A stretch of 42,654 nucleotides of DNA, from the NCBI GenBank assembly GCA_964058845.1, contig CAXKVR010000351.1, positions 1-42,654 of the forward strand. Direction: 5' to 3'. The DNA comes from Carex sylvatica. Taxonomy: Eukaryota; Streptophyta; Magnoliopsida; Poales; Cyperaceae. The first letter of the stretch is position 1; each line of letters begins with the position of its first letter. Made by a program: the position numbers and the translations under genes. The notes beneath the pieces were generated by a model that saw only the letters and a list, made by a program, of their open reading frames with translations, did no database searches and had not been told where the DNA came from. Shown piece after piece: positions 11,281 through 22,339 of the stretch.

Positions 11281-12200
11281 TTCTCCCGATGACGTGTCAT
11301 GGGATGGCGTTGTAAAATTGTAATTTAACAAGGGTAAAGATGCAAAAGAAACATAATCTCCTCTACCTCACAACTCCATTTCTCTTCCGCCCCCTTCTCC
11401 TTCCCGACTCTTCCTATACTGCTCACCTCCCTTCTCCCCTTCTTCTCCTCTGCTATCTCCCTCGAAAAACTTAAATCTAAATCTACGGTTTCCCCAAATC
11501 CTTCCAGTGCCCACTTGTAACGAAATACAAATTTTAATGCTATGAATAAAAAGGCAGAACGAACTTCTATATAGTTTCATGAGATTTAGACACACATAAT
11601 ACGTACTTATTAAAAAATCAATGTTTTTTCTTAGAATTGGCTGAGTTTAATCAAAATATGAAAGAATCAAAATTTCAAGACCAAAAACCGCAAATCATTA
11701 CCATATTACCCTAAAATACTTAACACCAAGCATAATCAATTTTGTAAAAATAATATATTTCACATCCTACTTAAAAAAACCCAATATTTCTCTTGATTTG
11801 TTCACATCCTACTTAATATATTTCTCAATTATCTAGAACCAAGCATAATTTGTTCACATCCTACTTAAAATAAGCCAATATTTCTCATGATGCTTTGCAA
11901 CAAGCAAAATTACAGTACTTCTAGTAAAAAACTCCAATATTTCTCAAAATTACAAAAAAACACTCAATTAATTGCAAAATTGAATGCCAAGATACAAAAG
12001 TTCATATTCTAAAGCAATGCTATCCTGACCAATTGCAAATTTGAGAAATATTCAATGTTATAAAAAAATATTGTAATTAACTTTTGACTTATTGATTGCA
12101 AAATGAAAAATATAAAAGGAAATTCTCTCATGGTACAGCATTGAGCATCCAGAGCCAGTCATGAAGACATGAGAAACACTATACCCTAGATCAATCGAAT
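11280..12200. other. gene-free stretch with pyrimidine-rich leader-like segment
   Basis: Positions 11355-11470 are strongly C/T-rich (ctcctctacc, cttctcccct), resembling a plant 5' UTR on the plus strand, but no long frame follows. The segments at 11765-11960 contain imperfect repeats of 'cacatcctacttaa' and 'ccaatatttctc'. Otherwise AT-rich. Confidence 0.4.
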
Positions 12201-12230
12201 TGAAATAAACTGGACTCTCAATTTCATCAT

Positions 12231-12287
12231 TTAAGGGGTTATTTGCTTGACTGCATCTGCTGCTGCCTCAAGTCTAGCACACGAAAC
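12231..12287 (-). pseudogene. terminal exon-like fragment, unknown protein
   Basis: After a good acceptor (gtgtttag) the minus strand reads VSCARLEAAADAVKQITP and then a stop. The alanine-rich coding look and splice site suggest a real or former last exon. It may belong with the other minus-strand fragments at 12442-13020, but I cannot prove one gene. Confidence 0.35.
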
Positions 12288-12441
12288 CTAAACACAAGTT
12301 TTGAAAGCCATTATCTTCAACTCGAAAAAAGAAACAAGAAGAAAAGAAAAGCATACAAGAACGATGCCATGCCGGTATCAATACGGATACTGGTGTCACT
12401 TGAGGTTTAACAAAAGCCCAAAACCAAATTTGAAAATAAAA

Positions 12442-12519
12442 AAAGATCCAATTGTTGGTAATCTTTTGGTATGCGAATCTCTTCAGTGACCATGTCTTTC
12501 ACCTCGTCAGAAGTGGTAA
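12442..12519 (-). pseudogene. exon-like fragment, unknown protein
   Basis: About 26 codons on the minus strand read TTSDEVKDMVTEEIRIPKDY and are charged, unlike the AT-rich surroundings. The family is not recognised. It lies between the terminal exon-like piece at 12231 and the GCP1-like piece at 12585. Confidence 0.3.
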
Positions 12520-12584
12520 CAGGAAATGGTAAGGAACAGCTTAGACAAAGACCAAATGGAAAATCATGAAAAAATAACATATAC

Positions 12585-12693
12585 CTTTTAGACAAAGACC
12601 AAGGCCTGGGCCAATAGTTACTGCAACCGCTGATAAATTATCCTCTGTGAAGTTTGCATTATCCAATGCTTGTTGAATTACCTTTAATGCAAG
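12585..12693 (-). pseudogene. GCP1/OSGEPL-like (organellar t6A tRNA synthase, Kae1/TsaD family) exon fragment
   Basis: The minus strand reads LALKVIQQALDNANFTED then NLSAVAVTIGPGLGLCLK, followed by a donor AAAAG|GTATAT. The AVAVTIGPGL..LCL signature closely matches plant organellar GCP1, the Kae1/TsaD-family enzyme that makes threonylcarbamoyl-adenosine at tRNA position 37. Only about 36 codons are visible; a stop lies just upstream in frame, and the metal-binding HxxxH and later exons are not found nearby. It is best read as a captured or leftover exon rather than a working gene. Confidence 0.6.
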
Positions 12694-12899
12694 ACTTTTT
12701 ATTGTTCATTGACGGGTGTGTACCACAACTTATTTTCTGAAAAAAAAAGAAAGAAAGAAAAAAAAGTAAAATTATGAGAGGTCCCTATACATAACAAATA
12801 CTAAAAAAACAGTTGAACTCTCAGTAACAGTACTGATGCATCATACCCCACTGGTACAGGAGTCCGTATCCTCTGAGATATCTAAAATTTTCAGTTTAC

Positions 12900-13020
12900 C
12901 TAAAACTGGGCCATCTTTTTTACAATGCCTATTCGGAATGCGAATTCCTGGTACATTTATGGGTATGGTTGGATCAAGGGTTTTCCATGGAACATCAGCC
13001 AAGATTTCAGAAAATATGTA
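12900..13020 (-). pseudogene. exon-like fragment, unknown protein
   Basis: The minus strand reads EILADVPWKTLDPTIPINV then PGIRIPNRHCKKDGPVL, followed by a donor-like G|GTAAAC at 12900/12899. The proline-rich, ordered composition stands out from the AT-rich background. The family is not recognised. A weaker piece, EQLDLAKAQIEKQTDMH, lies at about 13610-13660 on the same strand. Confidence 0.35.
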
Positions 13021-13029
13021 CACACAGGT

Positions 13030-14080
13030 ATCATACAGAATTGAATAATACTGGTACAATAAAAAGGTATACTGTAGAAATATGTACTTAAGTGTATCCT
13101 TTTCTGCCCCTATACAACCTCAGTATATCAAAAAAAAAAAAGATTATGCTGTAGAAACCTAAATGTCAATCTGATTAAGTTATGACATTCAGTTCCTATA
13201 TTGCGCATGAGTGAAATAATTTCATTTCTTTGATTCTAACTACCAACATAAAACTTTTTATTTATTTAATTTAAAGTGGTAGTAGATGCCTGCCTATTAC
13301 TAACAAATTAAGGCTCAATTTGATTAAATTGGACTTAACCATTATGATGAGAGAAACTAGACTTAACTCAACTCTTATGTCAAGCCTCTGCACCATCTCG
13401 TCCCTCTACAGGGACAACCTCGTCACGTCCTCTCTTGAGATAAATTCTTAATTGGATGATTATGAAAAAAATGACTATTTTATTTTTATTTGGATTGCAA
13501 ATTGGCAAAACTATGCCCAAATGATTATGCAAATGCTCATTATTTGGTATCAAGCAACTATAAGAGGAGTTGCCCATACCAGTGAAGTAAAAGCTACAGA
13601 AAGTTCAGTGCATATCAGTTTGCTTCTCGATTTGGGCCTTTGCCAGATCAAGTTGTTCTAGCAAAAAATGTCAATTAGACACTGTAACAACTAATAAAGA
13701 ACAAGGAGAGATCCAATGTATATAAATCCACAACTGCATATCCAACTGGTGCCAGACATGGAAACGACCAGATCATTTTTAAAGCACCGACATCATTTGT
13801 TTATTTCTGATAAATTTCAAGTTTTCAACCATCCAAACAAAGGGACAAATCAAACAAAGACACGACTCTCTGACTTCTTCATACCAACAGACCCAAAGCT
13901 GCGGAAGAGTTTGTAAACACGAATCAAGATTTAGGTCTATTAAATCTAGCTAGCTCAGTTTGATCTTATAAGAGGGGAGAAAAAACCATTATTACTTCTA
14001 CTTCTAATTTCTAATTTCGAATATCTTTTAAGTAAATAACGGTTTAAGGTTGAGGGACTACCGATCTCAAAATCAGAAGG
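13030..14080. other. gene-free stretch, mostly featureless
   Basis: Apart from the weak coding-like piece at about 13610-13660 (minus), I see AT-rich sequence with an A-run at 13129-13141 and no reliable gene or repeat structure. Confidence 0.4.
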
Positions 14081-14089
14081 AAGTTAGAG

Positions 14090-14300
14090 AGGATAGAGGG
14101 CGATTGTGCAGAGGCGGGAGGTGACATAGCCAGATTGAGGCGGGCGGCGCGGTCGTAGGCCGGATGAGCGGCAGGGAGAGCTCATCACCGTGCGGCTTGA
14201 GAGAGGGACACGGAGGGAAAAAGAAGGGTGAGGGGAGAACTCATCGCTGAAATAGCGGCAGGGAGAGCTCATCACCGTCCCGTTTGTTTCAGGAAAATAA
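14090..14300. repeat. GC-rich patch with 25-bp direct repeat
   Basis: This stretch is much richer in G+C than its surroundings. The sequence agcggcagggagagctcatc (and 5 further bases) occurs at about 14168-14192 and about 14253-14277. An open frame on the minus strand here has no recognisable domain and contains the repeat, so I do not call a gene. Confidence 0.5.
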
Positions 14301-14589
14301 ATTAGGTTCTCACGAAAATTGAGTCCAATAAGATTCATCACCGTCCGATCTTCAAAGATATGTGCGCACGAAAATTGAGCAGTCAAGCAACAAATATTGA
14401 AGTAGGTTACACACATCTTAATGTCAATCAAATGGTCAGTGAGTCATTGAACCATAGGACCATCCGGACCTATCTGAGTTCAGAGAAAAAAAAAGAAAAA
14501 AAGGAGACGGTGACACAGTATTGTTAAATTGGAGGTGTCCATTAGTAATCAGAGCAGCATATCATCTATCAAACGGTTCAGATTTGAAG

Positions 14590-14968
14590 TGTATATAGCC
14601 CTTCAATCTTTCAATATTCTGTCGGCTTGATGGATAGGTAAATAAAAATAAAATTTCATCAAACTTCGCTGCAGGAAAATAAATTCAGTGTTCTTTAATT
14701 TCAACGGTTCCGATCGACCAACAGATAAAGTGTTTACGTGCGCCTTCATTAATTAACAAAGCAAGAGTTTATGCTTTATGCTTCATAAACTCTTTCTTTG
14801 TGAGTTAATGAAGGCGCACGTAAACACGTCGTCTGTTGGTTGATCGGAACCGTTGAAATTAAAGAGCACTGAATTTATTTTCCTGCAGCGAAGTTTGATG
14901 AAATTTTATTTTTATTTACCTATCCATCAAGCCGACAGAATATTGAAAGATCGAAGGGCCATACACAC
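14590..14968. mobile_element. long-hairpin MITE, about 380 bp
   Basis: The left arm (14590-14772) and right arm (14968-14790) are inverse complements over about 180 bp with few mismatches (e.g. caatattctgtcggcttgat, cctgcagcgaagtttgatga). The loop is short. It differs in sequence from the TA-repeat MITE family elsewhere in the window. No clear target duplication was found. Confidence 0.85.
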
Positions 14969-15132
14969 TTGACATTGGATCGAAACTCAGACACAATCAA
15001 ACTTCATAATTTTTATATTGGTTATGTTCAATGTTCTCCTTGATCATTTCAAAACAAATTTGAAATCATTTTATTTCAGATCAACCGTCGATCGCTCTCT
15101 TGAAAATGAACGGTCCAAATTTGAAGGTGCAT

Positions 15133-15605
15133 ATAATCTAGTTTATTTAAGTATAATTTAGTTTATATTAGTATAATTAGTATAATTTAGTATAATTTTA
15201 GTATAATGTAGCATAACTTTGTTTAATTTTGTTTAATTTAGTTTATTTTAGTTTAATTAGTTTAATTTAGTATAATGTAGCATTATTTAGTATAATTATC
15301 ATAATTTAGTTTATTTTAGTATAATATAGTATAATTAGTATAATTTAAGTATATATTAGTATAATTTAGTATAATATCATATTTTAGTTTATGTTAGTAT
15401 ATTTTAATATAATTAGCATAATTTTATAATGTAGCATAATTTATTATAATTAGCATAATTTAGTATATTTTAGTATAATTAATATAATTTAGAATAATGT
15501 AGCATAATTTAGTTTATTTTAGTATACTTTGCATAATTTAGTATAAATTAGCATAATTTAGTATAATTTAGTTGGAACAAATATAATTTAGTATAATTTA
15601 TATAG
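15133..15605. repeat. degenerate AT-rich minisatellite, about 470 bp
   Basis: About forty imperfect units of the type 'tagtataattt', 'tagtttatttt' or 'tagcataattt' run in tandem, with variable 9-12 bp spacing. It is essentially A/T with a regular G about every 10 bp and merges into a TA/CA-rich tail at 15600-15660. Confidence 0.85.
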
Positions 15606-15862
15606 ATATATACATACATCTACATATACATATACATATGCTTGATATATATAGGTGCCGAAACAATGTTCAAATTTACATCAAATTCAATTGGCTGCAT
15701 GTTTAGAGCGTGTGTAATAAAATATTTAATATACTCCATAATTAATTTACATCCATCTCTCTAAGTTGGTTATATCGACGTGTATGGTTGGTTATATCGA
15801 CATGATATATGTACAAATGGTTGGTTATATCATCCGTATAATAGAACGGCGGCGGGATGTCT

Positions 15863-16063
15863 CCAGATTGGAATAAATCTGCTGTTATTCTCTTTGGAAT
15901 AACAGATTCTTGTTATTCCTATTTCAACCGTTGATCTTTATTGAGATTTGTGTATGGAAACATTTTTACTTCAGATTCGCACAAGAAAAAAATTGAACGG
16001 TTGGGATTGGAATAACGGGGCCTGTTATTCTTTTCGAATAACAGCAGATTTTATTTCCTCTGG
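15863..16063. mobile_element. short MITE, about 200 bp
   Basis: The left end ccagattggaataaatctgc (then tgttattc) is matched inversely by the right end (inverse complement ccagaggaaataaaatctgc, then tgttattc). The arms are imperfect over about 80 bp. A fragment of the left arm (aataaatctgctgtgattct) recurs at about 24066. Confidence 0.65.
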
Positions 16064-17930
16064 TTGCTTAAAATTAATCGACCGTACTATATATCGCTTC
16101 ACGAATTGCTTACCCCCAGAACGCGCCTCTCTCTCTCTCTCTCAATAGACGGTTAGTCTTTTCCCATGTTCCTCTTCACTCTCGGCGGCACTCTCTCTCT
16201 TTTCGTTTACCAATCGCGCTTTCTAATCTCTCCGCATGCTTCAAGACGTTGATATCGCTAACCTATCAACGAAATCTCTTTTCCTTTCCCATGGCCTCAA
16301 CCCTTCTGTCGCTGTGACGCTCAATTCCACACGAACAAGAGATTATTGAGTATAATGATGTGACCACCCTCATCAAATTACCTTCAATCGCCTTCAATTG
16401 CCGTATTTTGGAATTTCAACAAATGATGAAGGTGCTGTATGTTGTTCTTTATTTTTTATCACTTTATCTCATATAACAGAGGAGTACAGACTCATATAAA
16501 GAAGGAATGCTTGAAATGATATTTGTTATGTCTTTATTTCAGGCACTCAATCGCATTGTCCTTTGGGTTGTGCTCGATGTAGTGGACAATGATCTGTATG
16601 TAAATGGGCATTTAAATGATTGTTCTGTTCTTGACAAGGTAGTAATTTTGTTAGTTTATTTGAACTTGTTTCCTTGAGGACTTTCAGGTAATTTGGGTTG
16701 GGTCTGAACCATGGACTGAAGCCTATTTTATATATTTATTTATTTCTTCATTTTAATCTTTAATGTATTGTTATTACTTGTAAACAATAAAGAAATACTC
16801 TTATCTTGGTTTTCTAAACTATTTGAGTCAACGAATGAATATTAAGGTAATTTTTGTTTGTTTTTGTATGGCAATCATTTTGTTTGTTCCCTTGTACCAG
16901 TTATTGTTTATTCAGTAGTCAGTACCAGAGCAGTGAGGCATTTGGTTCCCAAAATATGTACTAAGCTTTGTTAATTATCATCAGGAGATTAATCTCAGTT
17001 GTCAGTACTCAGTAGTGTACTCAAGCCACATTGCAACTCAATTTTGCATAATTTTGCTCACTAAAAAATAACATGGAGTGCTGGACATAGCGTATCGGCT
17101 TCATTAGACATTCTGTACTAGTGCCAACTGATAGCAAAGTAAAAGGTTAGTTTAATCATTGTCCATAATGATTAATTACTTTTTGTAAGCATATGCAGGA
17201 TTGCTTAGTGGAAATATATTAATTATCAACCTAGCTCTGCAGAATTAATTGGAAGTGATTCAATGAATAAGCTGTCAGTTATTTTCAATTTCTGTTATAT
17301 ATTTCAATTATCTATAAAATATTTATCTTGCTCACATATGTATCTCTCTGCAGTAAAAGAAACAATAGTACATCGATTGCATGTGCAATGTTATAAATTA
17401 TAATTTGATAATTACACAATATTCTTGTTGGATAATTGAGTCGAAAGAATAGCACATATGGTCATAGTTAACATATCTAAATTTGTGCAGATTTACTATA
17501 ATTTGCAAATTTTATTTTGTTTGGGATTATTTATCTTAATATTTTTCAAAATATATTGTGGCAGCAATCTTTTGATTATTACCCTACAAATTCTATTGAA
17601 CTTGTAATTTACTTTAATATTGTGCAGCCCAACAGAAGAGGCGTAGAATTAAACAAGTTCTTACTATATCTTGACAAGACAAGACAAAAAATTTCTACAA
17701 TTGTCGGCCAAAAAGAGAGAGCTTTACTGAGGAATAAGCTATTCTATTTGAACTACATATATAATGTCTTAGTCTATTTTTTTTTTCTCTTTTATTATTA
17801 TCAATGTAAATTTAAATAATATATATATTAATGTTTTATGAAAGTCTTTTTTCTTAATTACTGTCTCTATTTATATTATAGCTATACATTATATTATAAA
17901 TTCCAGAGTATCAAATTAGAATGAATATAA
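16064..17930. other. gene-free stretch with one plus-strand exon-like segment (16543-16638)
   Basis: There is a (CT)n run at 16126-16142. At 16543-16638 a tttcag acceptor precedes an open segment ALNRIVLWVVLDVVDNDLYV then NGHLNDCSVLDK, ending at a good donor AAG|GTAGTA. This has exon character but I do not recognise it. At 17620-17760 the sequence after a gtgcag site is open for about 40 codons but low-complexity. The remainder is AT-rich. Confidence 0.4.
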
Positions 17931-17934
17931 TAAC

Positions 17935-18568
17935 TAATTACAACCAATATTAGAATTACGTCTGTTTATTAATTTTGTTGCATTAGATTTTATTAATTGC
18001 AACCAAAATGTCGTTGCATTAGAATTACGTATGCATAATAATTTTGTTGCATTAAAATATTTATTGTTGCATTAGATTTATTAATTGCAACTAAAATTTG
18101 GTTGCATTTACTTTACATATTGCAACTAAATATTTTGTTGCAATACATTATAATATTGCTACCATTTTACGGTTGTAATAAATGCGCAATAGCAACAATT
18201 TATTTGGTAGTAATAGATTATTGCTACGAATTTCATGCGACCAAAGTTTGGTTGCAATAATTACACAATTGCAACCACGAATTTCGTTGCAATATATTAT
18301 TTTATTGCTACCATTTATTGGTTGCGAATACTATTTTATTGCTACCATTTTTTGTTGCGATAAATGTGCAATAGCAACCGTTTATTTGGTTGCAAACCTT
18401 GTTGCCACCTCGGTATAGCAACCAAATTATGGTTGCAATAAACAAATTTTTATTGCAACCAAAGAGTTGGTTGTAAATCTATTGCTACCAAATCTATTGC
18501 AACGACCCGTAACTAATTATTTTGGTTGCGAAATTGATCTATTGCAACCAAATAATAGCTATTACAAC
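17935..18568. repeat. right array of 'gcaacc/ggttgc' short inverted motifs
   Basis: More than twenty variants of attgcaacc, ggttgcaat and attgctacc in both orientations occur over about 630 bp. With the smaller array at 11085-11280 it could mark the two ends of one about 7.5 kb element. The array stops at about 18568, where duplicated block R2 sequence begins. Confidence 0.6.
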
Positions 18569-18681
18569 ATTTAACTATGCTTAGTGAATGGAGGAAATGA
18601 AAGATATTGTCAAAATATACTACATTTAACTATGCTTTGGTTGAGTTCAGCTTAAATAACATAAATAATCAGTATGTTTTT

Positions 18682-21270
18682 GTCACACCCCGCGGCCCCA
18701 CGAGGCGTGACGGGTGCCTCCTGCCGTAGACATACGGTTGCCCGTATGCCTACAAGGCAATTACGATATAATAGAAAGTAAAACACAACCAAACAAAACA
18801 AACGAATAACTAAGAAAAACAGTTCACAAATCCCAACTGGTCAGGTAATATCATACAAAACCCGTATCTCGATGGATACGCATCACAAAATGATATAGAG
18901 AATACATATATATATACCATCAAAACCTAAATATATACATGTCTCTAATCACAATACCAGACAGGCTAAGCAGCGGTGAAACCAGGCCTACCGACCTCGT
19001 GTCTCTCTCGGATCCGCCGAACCAGTACCTGAAAAATTAACCCAAAAGAGGGGATGAGAATTGAATTCTCAGTGCGATAAATTGCCACAAATCGTTCCTG
19101 AACTTGCAATCACAGATTATATTCAAAAATAAACACAAATAAAGCTCAGATCAGTTTATAATCATATATAAACATAAATGCACAAACCTGACAACATTTA
19201 TCCAAATGAAATCACAATTCAGGAATTGCCAAGATGAAATTCAAGCACACAATATTTGGTTTAACTCGATTTCAGAATATCTGGTAGTAACTACAGATGT
19301 TCCACCAAACCGGACCCCAATTCGTTCCCACTCATCTGTAGGGTTACAGACGCCTACAGACGGCTGCGCCAGGTAAAACATTTTCTCATGACACTTATCT
19401 GTAGTTACAGGCTTAACTGTTTAATTAAAAGTCTGGTTCCAATTCATATCCGGAAAATCCATATAAATCCAAATGACCATCCAAACGCGTTACCCCCTGG
19501 GTAATGCCTCCGATACACAGTCACCCATAACCAAAATCATAATACAAAGTCACTTACCCCTCGTCCCAACCGGTACTGGGAACTGCCGAGGGCCAGACGA
19601 TCTAAAGCTTTAGAACACTGAGCGTCAAACGTCCATGCATTAGACTTTGACAAATCCGGATTCACCCCCTGGGTGTCATCATCACGGTGGATGACCATAA
19701 TACCATATCCACCAACCGATGGTGATATAAAGCACGGTGACTTTAATTCCAAAATCAGATCATTCAGATCAACACAAATAATAACCATACCAGCATGCAA
19801 ATCAATCAGATAAAACAATTCGAGTTTCACTTTATTTGGGCAATGCAATGCACATGAATCAAAACATAGTTTAAATCAAAACACAGTTTAATTTCTGAAT
19901 ATAAAATATCAGACAAGTCCAGAAACCCCGCACCTGAGTAATAGCACGCTCGACTAAGGCTCAGGCGTCTCGAACGACCCAGAAATCATTTGCCTCGTAT
20001 GATTACCACCTATTTTACACGTTAAATTCGATTAACGCGTTCGATTAATATCCGATAATTAATACTATTACCAAACCCTAATTCGAATTCCAATTCAATT
20101 GGTAGGTTTAACCAAATAACAAGAATCGAATGTTTTAACGAAGTTATAACTCGATTAATTCCAACAATTTCCCGAATTTCACACACAAAATACCACAATT
20201 CATTTCCATTACGACCCAACCCCAAAACCCTAGTTCAATTCCAAATTCCACAAGCAAATCAATCCGATTATCGAGTTATAACATTTCAAATCAAATTCGA
20301 CTTCGAATTTCACCAAAATATAACAAATCAAATGAAATTAGGGTTTCCAAGAGAAAAGGAAGATAAATCGTATCAATTATCACAAATTAACAACTAATCG
20401 AGCTAGAACTCGATTATGAAACCCTATTTACAAATTTCAACCGAAATCATGACAAATCGAATAAATTAGGGTTTTTCAAGAAATTACCAGGGAGAAATAT
20501 ATACCAAATTGAAGCTTTCTAATCGATCAAGAATCGTCAATTCAGCTCGAATCTCAATTTTTCGGTCAGTTCGATCAGATTCCGCGCTCGATTTCTCTTT
20601 CTCTCTCTCTTTCCCTTTTTCCCTCTTGGTTCGGCCAACCCTACCCCTTATGAAATTATTTCGGTGGAATGAATGAAGAAGAAAGGTAATGGATTAATAA
20701 ATGGAAAGTTTGCACATATACCCCTCCAACTTTTAGTTATTAACAACTTGAAAATGTTTATTACAAATAGGCCCTTGTGTAAATATTTTATTTATTAAAA
20801 AGAAGAAAGGTTTTAATTAATATTTGGAAATTTGCAAAATAACCCTCAAAAATAGCAAAAATACACACCAGTGCGGATCACTCATCCGCACTGCGGATCC
20901 ATCCAGCCGCATTTACTGCGCAAATAACAAACACACACCCCAGTGCGGATCAATCATCCGCACTGCGGATCCGTCCAGCCGCACTCACGGCGCAGAAAAA
21001 TGTCCGAGCCTAGTGCGGACGCACTGAGGCTAGTGCGGATGCTCCCATCCGCATTCAGTACTTAGCGAAATTTTCAGAAGAGTACAGAACTCACCTGCAA
21101 TGCGGTTGCCCATCCGCACTTCCATCCGCACCCAGAGAAAATTGCAGCCGTTTATTAAGGAACTTGTCCCAGTGCGGTTGAAGCCACCCGCAGTGCGGGT
21201 CATCCATCCGCACTGGACCGTTTTTCTATATTATTATTAAATTTACGATTCTAAAATTCATAATGTCACA
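18682..21270. mobile_element. 2.6 kb unclassified insertion inside block R2
   Basis: Comparison with the uninterrupted copy at about 10040-10070 places the insert between 'gtatgttttt' and 'gttttgattttttc'. The 7-mer tgtcaca stands in direct orientation at both borders (18682-18688 and about 21264-21270), a candidate target duplication. The insert begins ccccgcggcccc and is less AT-rich at its left end. No transposase, reverse transcriptase or integrase is visible. A minus-strand open frame at 19848-19537 has no known domain. The right part has a C/T-rich leader-like stretch (20590-20640) and a GC-rich repeat array. Confidence 0.55.
20862..21225. repeat. GC-rich 'agtgcggat / atccgcact' tandem inverted repeats
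   Basis: Two about 70-bp units (from 20868 and 20940) contain agtgcggatca..tcatccgcactgcggatcc..ccagccgca, followed by degenerate copies to 21220. Each unit has agtgcggat facing atccgcact, so each can form small hairpins. The array contrasts sharply with the AT-rich surroundings. Confidence 0.8.
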
Positions 21271-21292
21271 GTTTTGATTTTTTCACTTTGTT

Positions 21293-21397
21293 GGGTAAAG
21301 ATTTTAACAGAGCCGCTTTGGCTATATGCAGCACATGGATGCTAGATTCAAAACAGCACTGCATATAGCAAAAGCGGCTCTGTTAAAGTCTTTACCC
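21293..21397. repeat. compact hairpin, 38-bp arms with about 29-nt loop
   Basis: The left arm 21293-21330 (gggtaaagattttaacagag then ccgctttggctatatgca) pairs with the right arm 21360-21397 with about 3 mismatches. A third partial arm follows at 21398-21426. The copy in block R2 copy 1 (about 10075-10165) has the full left arm but a cut right arm. It could be a tiny foldback element or a small-RNA precursor. Confidence 0.65.
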
Positions 21398-22051
21398 TTA
21401 AGCTGCTTTGTTAATATCTTTACCCTTGTGTTGTCCTGCTCTGTACTAGTTTATCAGGAATTTGGTCCAATGGTTATTTTTTTAACAAATACCAACTACT
21501 CACTAAGTAATTAGGAAGGGTTCATATGCAGTGATGAACATGTCAGTCAAAACATTCTTGAGACGAATATTTGCAAGATACGCCTATAAAAATTTAAAAT
21601 ATTACAAGTTAATTCAGGACATTCTGGTTTATTTTTTATTTTAAAAAAAGGAAAATAAAATTAATTAACTATAGCACTGATTTACCAGTACTATATTTTC
21701 AGACCCTATTCCCTGCCTCCCCTTTGAAATAACCTAAAGGAAAAATCTAGGTATAGCAGTTAATTAGGTACATATATTTTAGTACCAGTTTCTTTCTCAA
21801 GCAAACAAATTTGGTCTCAGACCCTGCTACCAGACCAATCACCGTTAGTACCAGAACAAAACAGGAAGAGAGAGTAAACATATCCTCTGGGATATCGCAC
21901 GGTAAAATGCGCTACCAACCGAACCAAAATAATTTTGGTGCCTATTTGTATTATAGGGATCCTCTTTAAGTTTCGTGCTAGGTTAAAAAGGACGATGCAG
22001 ATCTCATTCTACACATAGGATACCCCACTGGATCTGATTTCTATAAGAGAC

Positions 22052-22148
22052 AGAGAGGTACTAATTGGACAACTGCAGTCATAGCTGGTAACGGTGCATT
22101 ACCATATTGCGATACAGTAAGCTCCATAGTATCAGAATGCTCAAGCAC
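22052..22148 (-). pseudogene. exon-like fragment of unknown protein, copy 2
   Basis: The minus strand reads VLEHSDTMELTVSQYGNA then PLPAMTAVVQLVP after a tacag site, in the same frame as the copy at 10267-10162. Several differences are silent. No flanking exons are recognised. Confidence 0.45.
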
Positions 22149-22339
22149 CTGTACAAGCTGGGTAAAAACTGATAATATGCCAACAGACAAACTTAATACA
22201 AGCTGTCTATCTTTTGTGGAGATATTTCTGTAACATGATCGTAATATCTCTGTTAATTACTATTAATGTAAAATTGTTTTCACAAAAAATCTTGTACGAT
22301 AATATCGTAATAGACATGGTTCAGTGGTCCACTGAATTT

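Larger units (their letters stand above)
18573..22190. repeat. duplicated block R2, copy 2, interrupted
   Basis: It matches 9930-10310 in three pieces: 18573-18683, 21265-21340 and about 22050-22190. The first gap is a 2.6 kb insertion. The second (about 21390-22050) is extra sequence absent from copy 1, AT-rich with no gene. Confidence 0.75.

Noticed and set aside
14084..14431. Minus-strand open frame of 115 codons in a GC-rich patch
   Set aside because: It contains an internal 25-bp direct repeat and arginine/serine-rich low-complexity sequence; no family recognised.
15133..15605. CRISPR-like or centromeric satellite array
   Set aside because: Units are about 10 bp, degenerate and without spacers, too short and irregular for either.
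18570..18580. CACTA terminus 'tagtg' at the right edge of the gcaacc array
   Set aside because: The same 'gtatgcttagtgaat' sequence occurs in other R1/R2 copies without the array, so it is ancestral flank.
19537..19848. Minus-strand open frame of 103 codons in the 2.6 kb insertion
   Set aside because: No recognisable domain, no splice or start support, and the insert shows no other coding signal.
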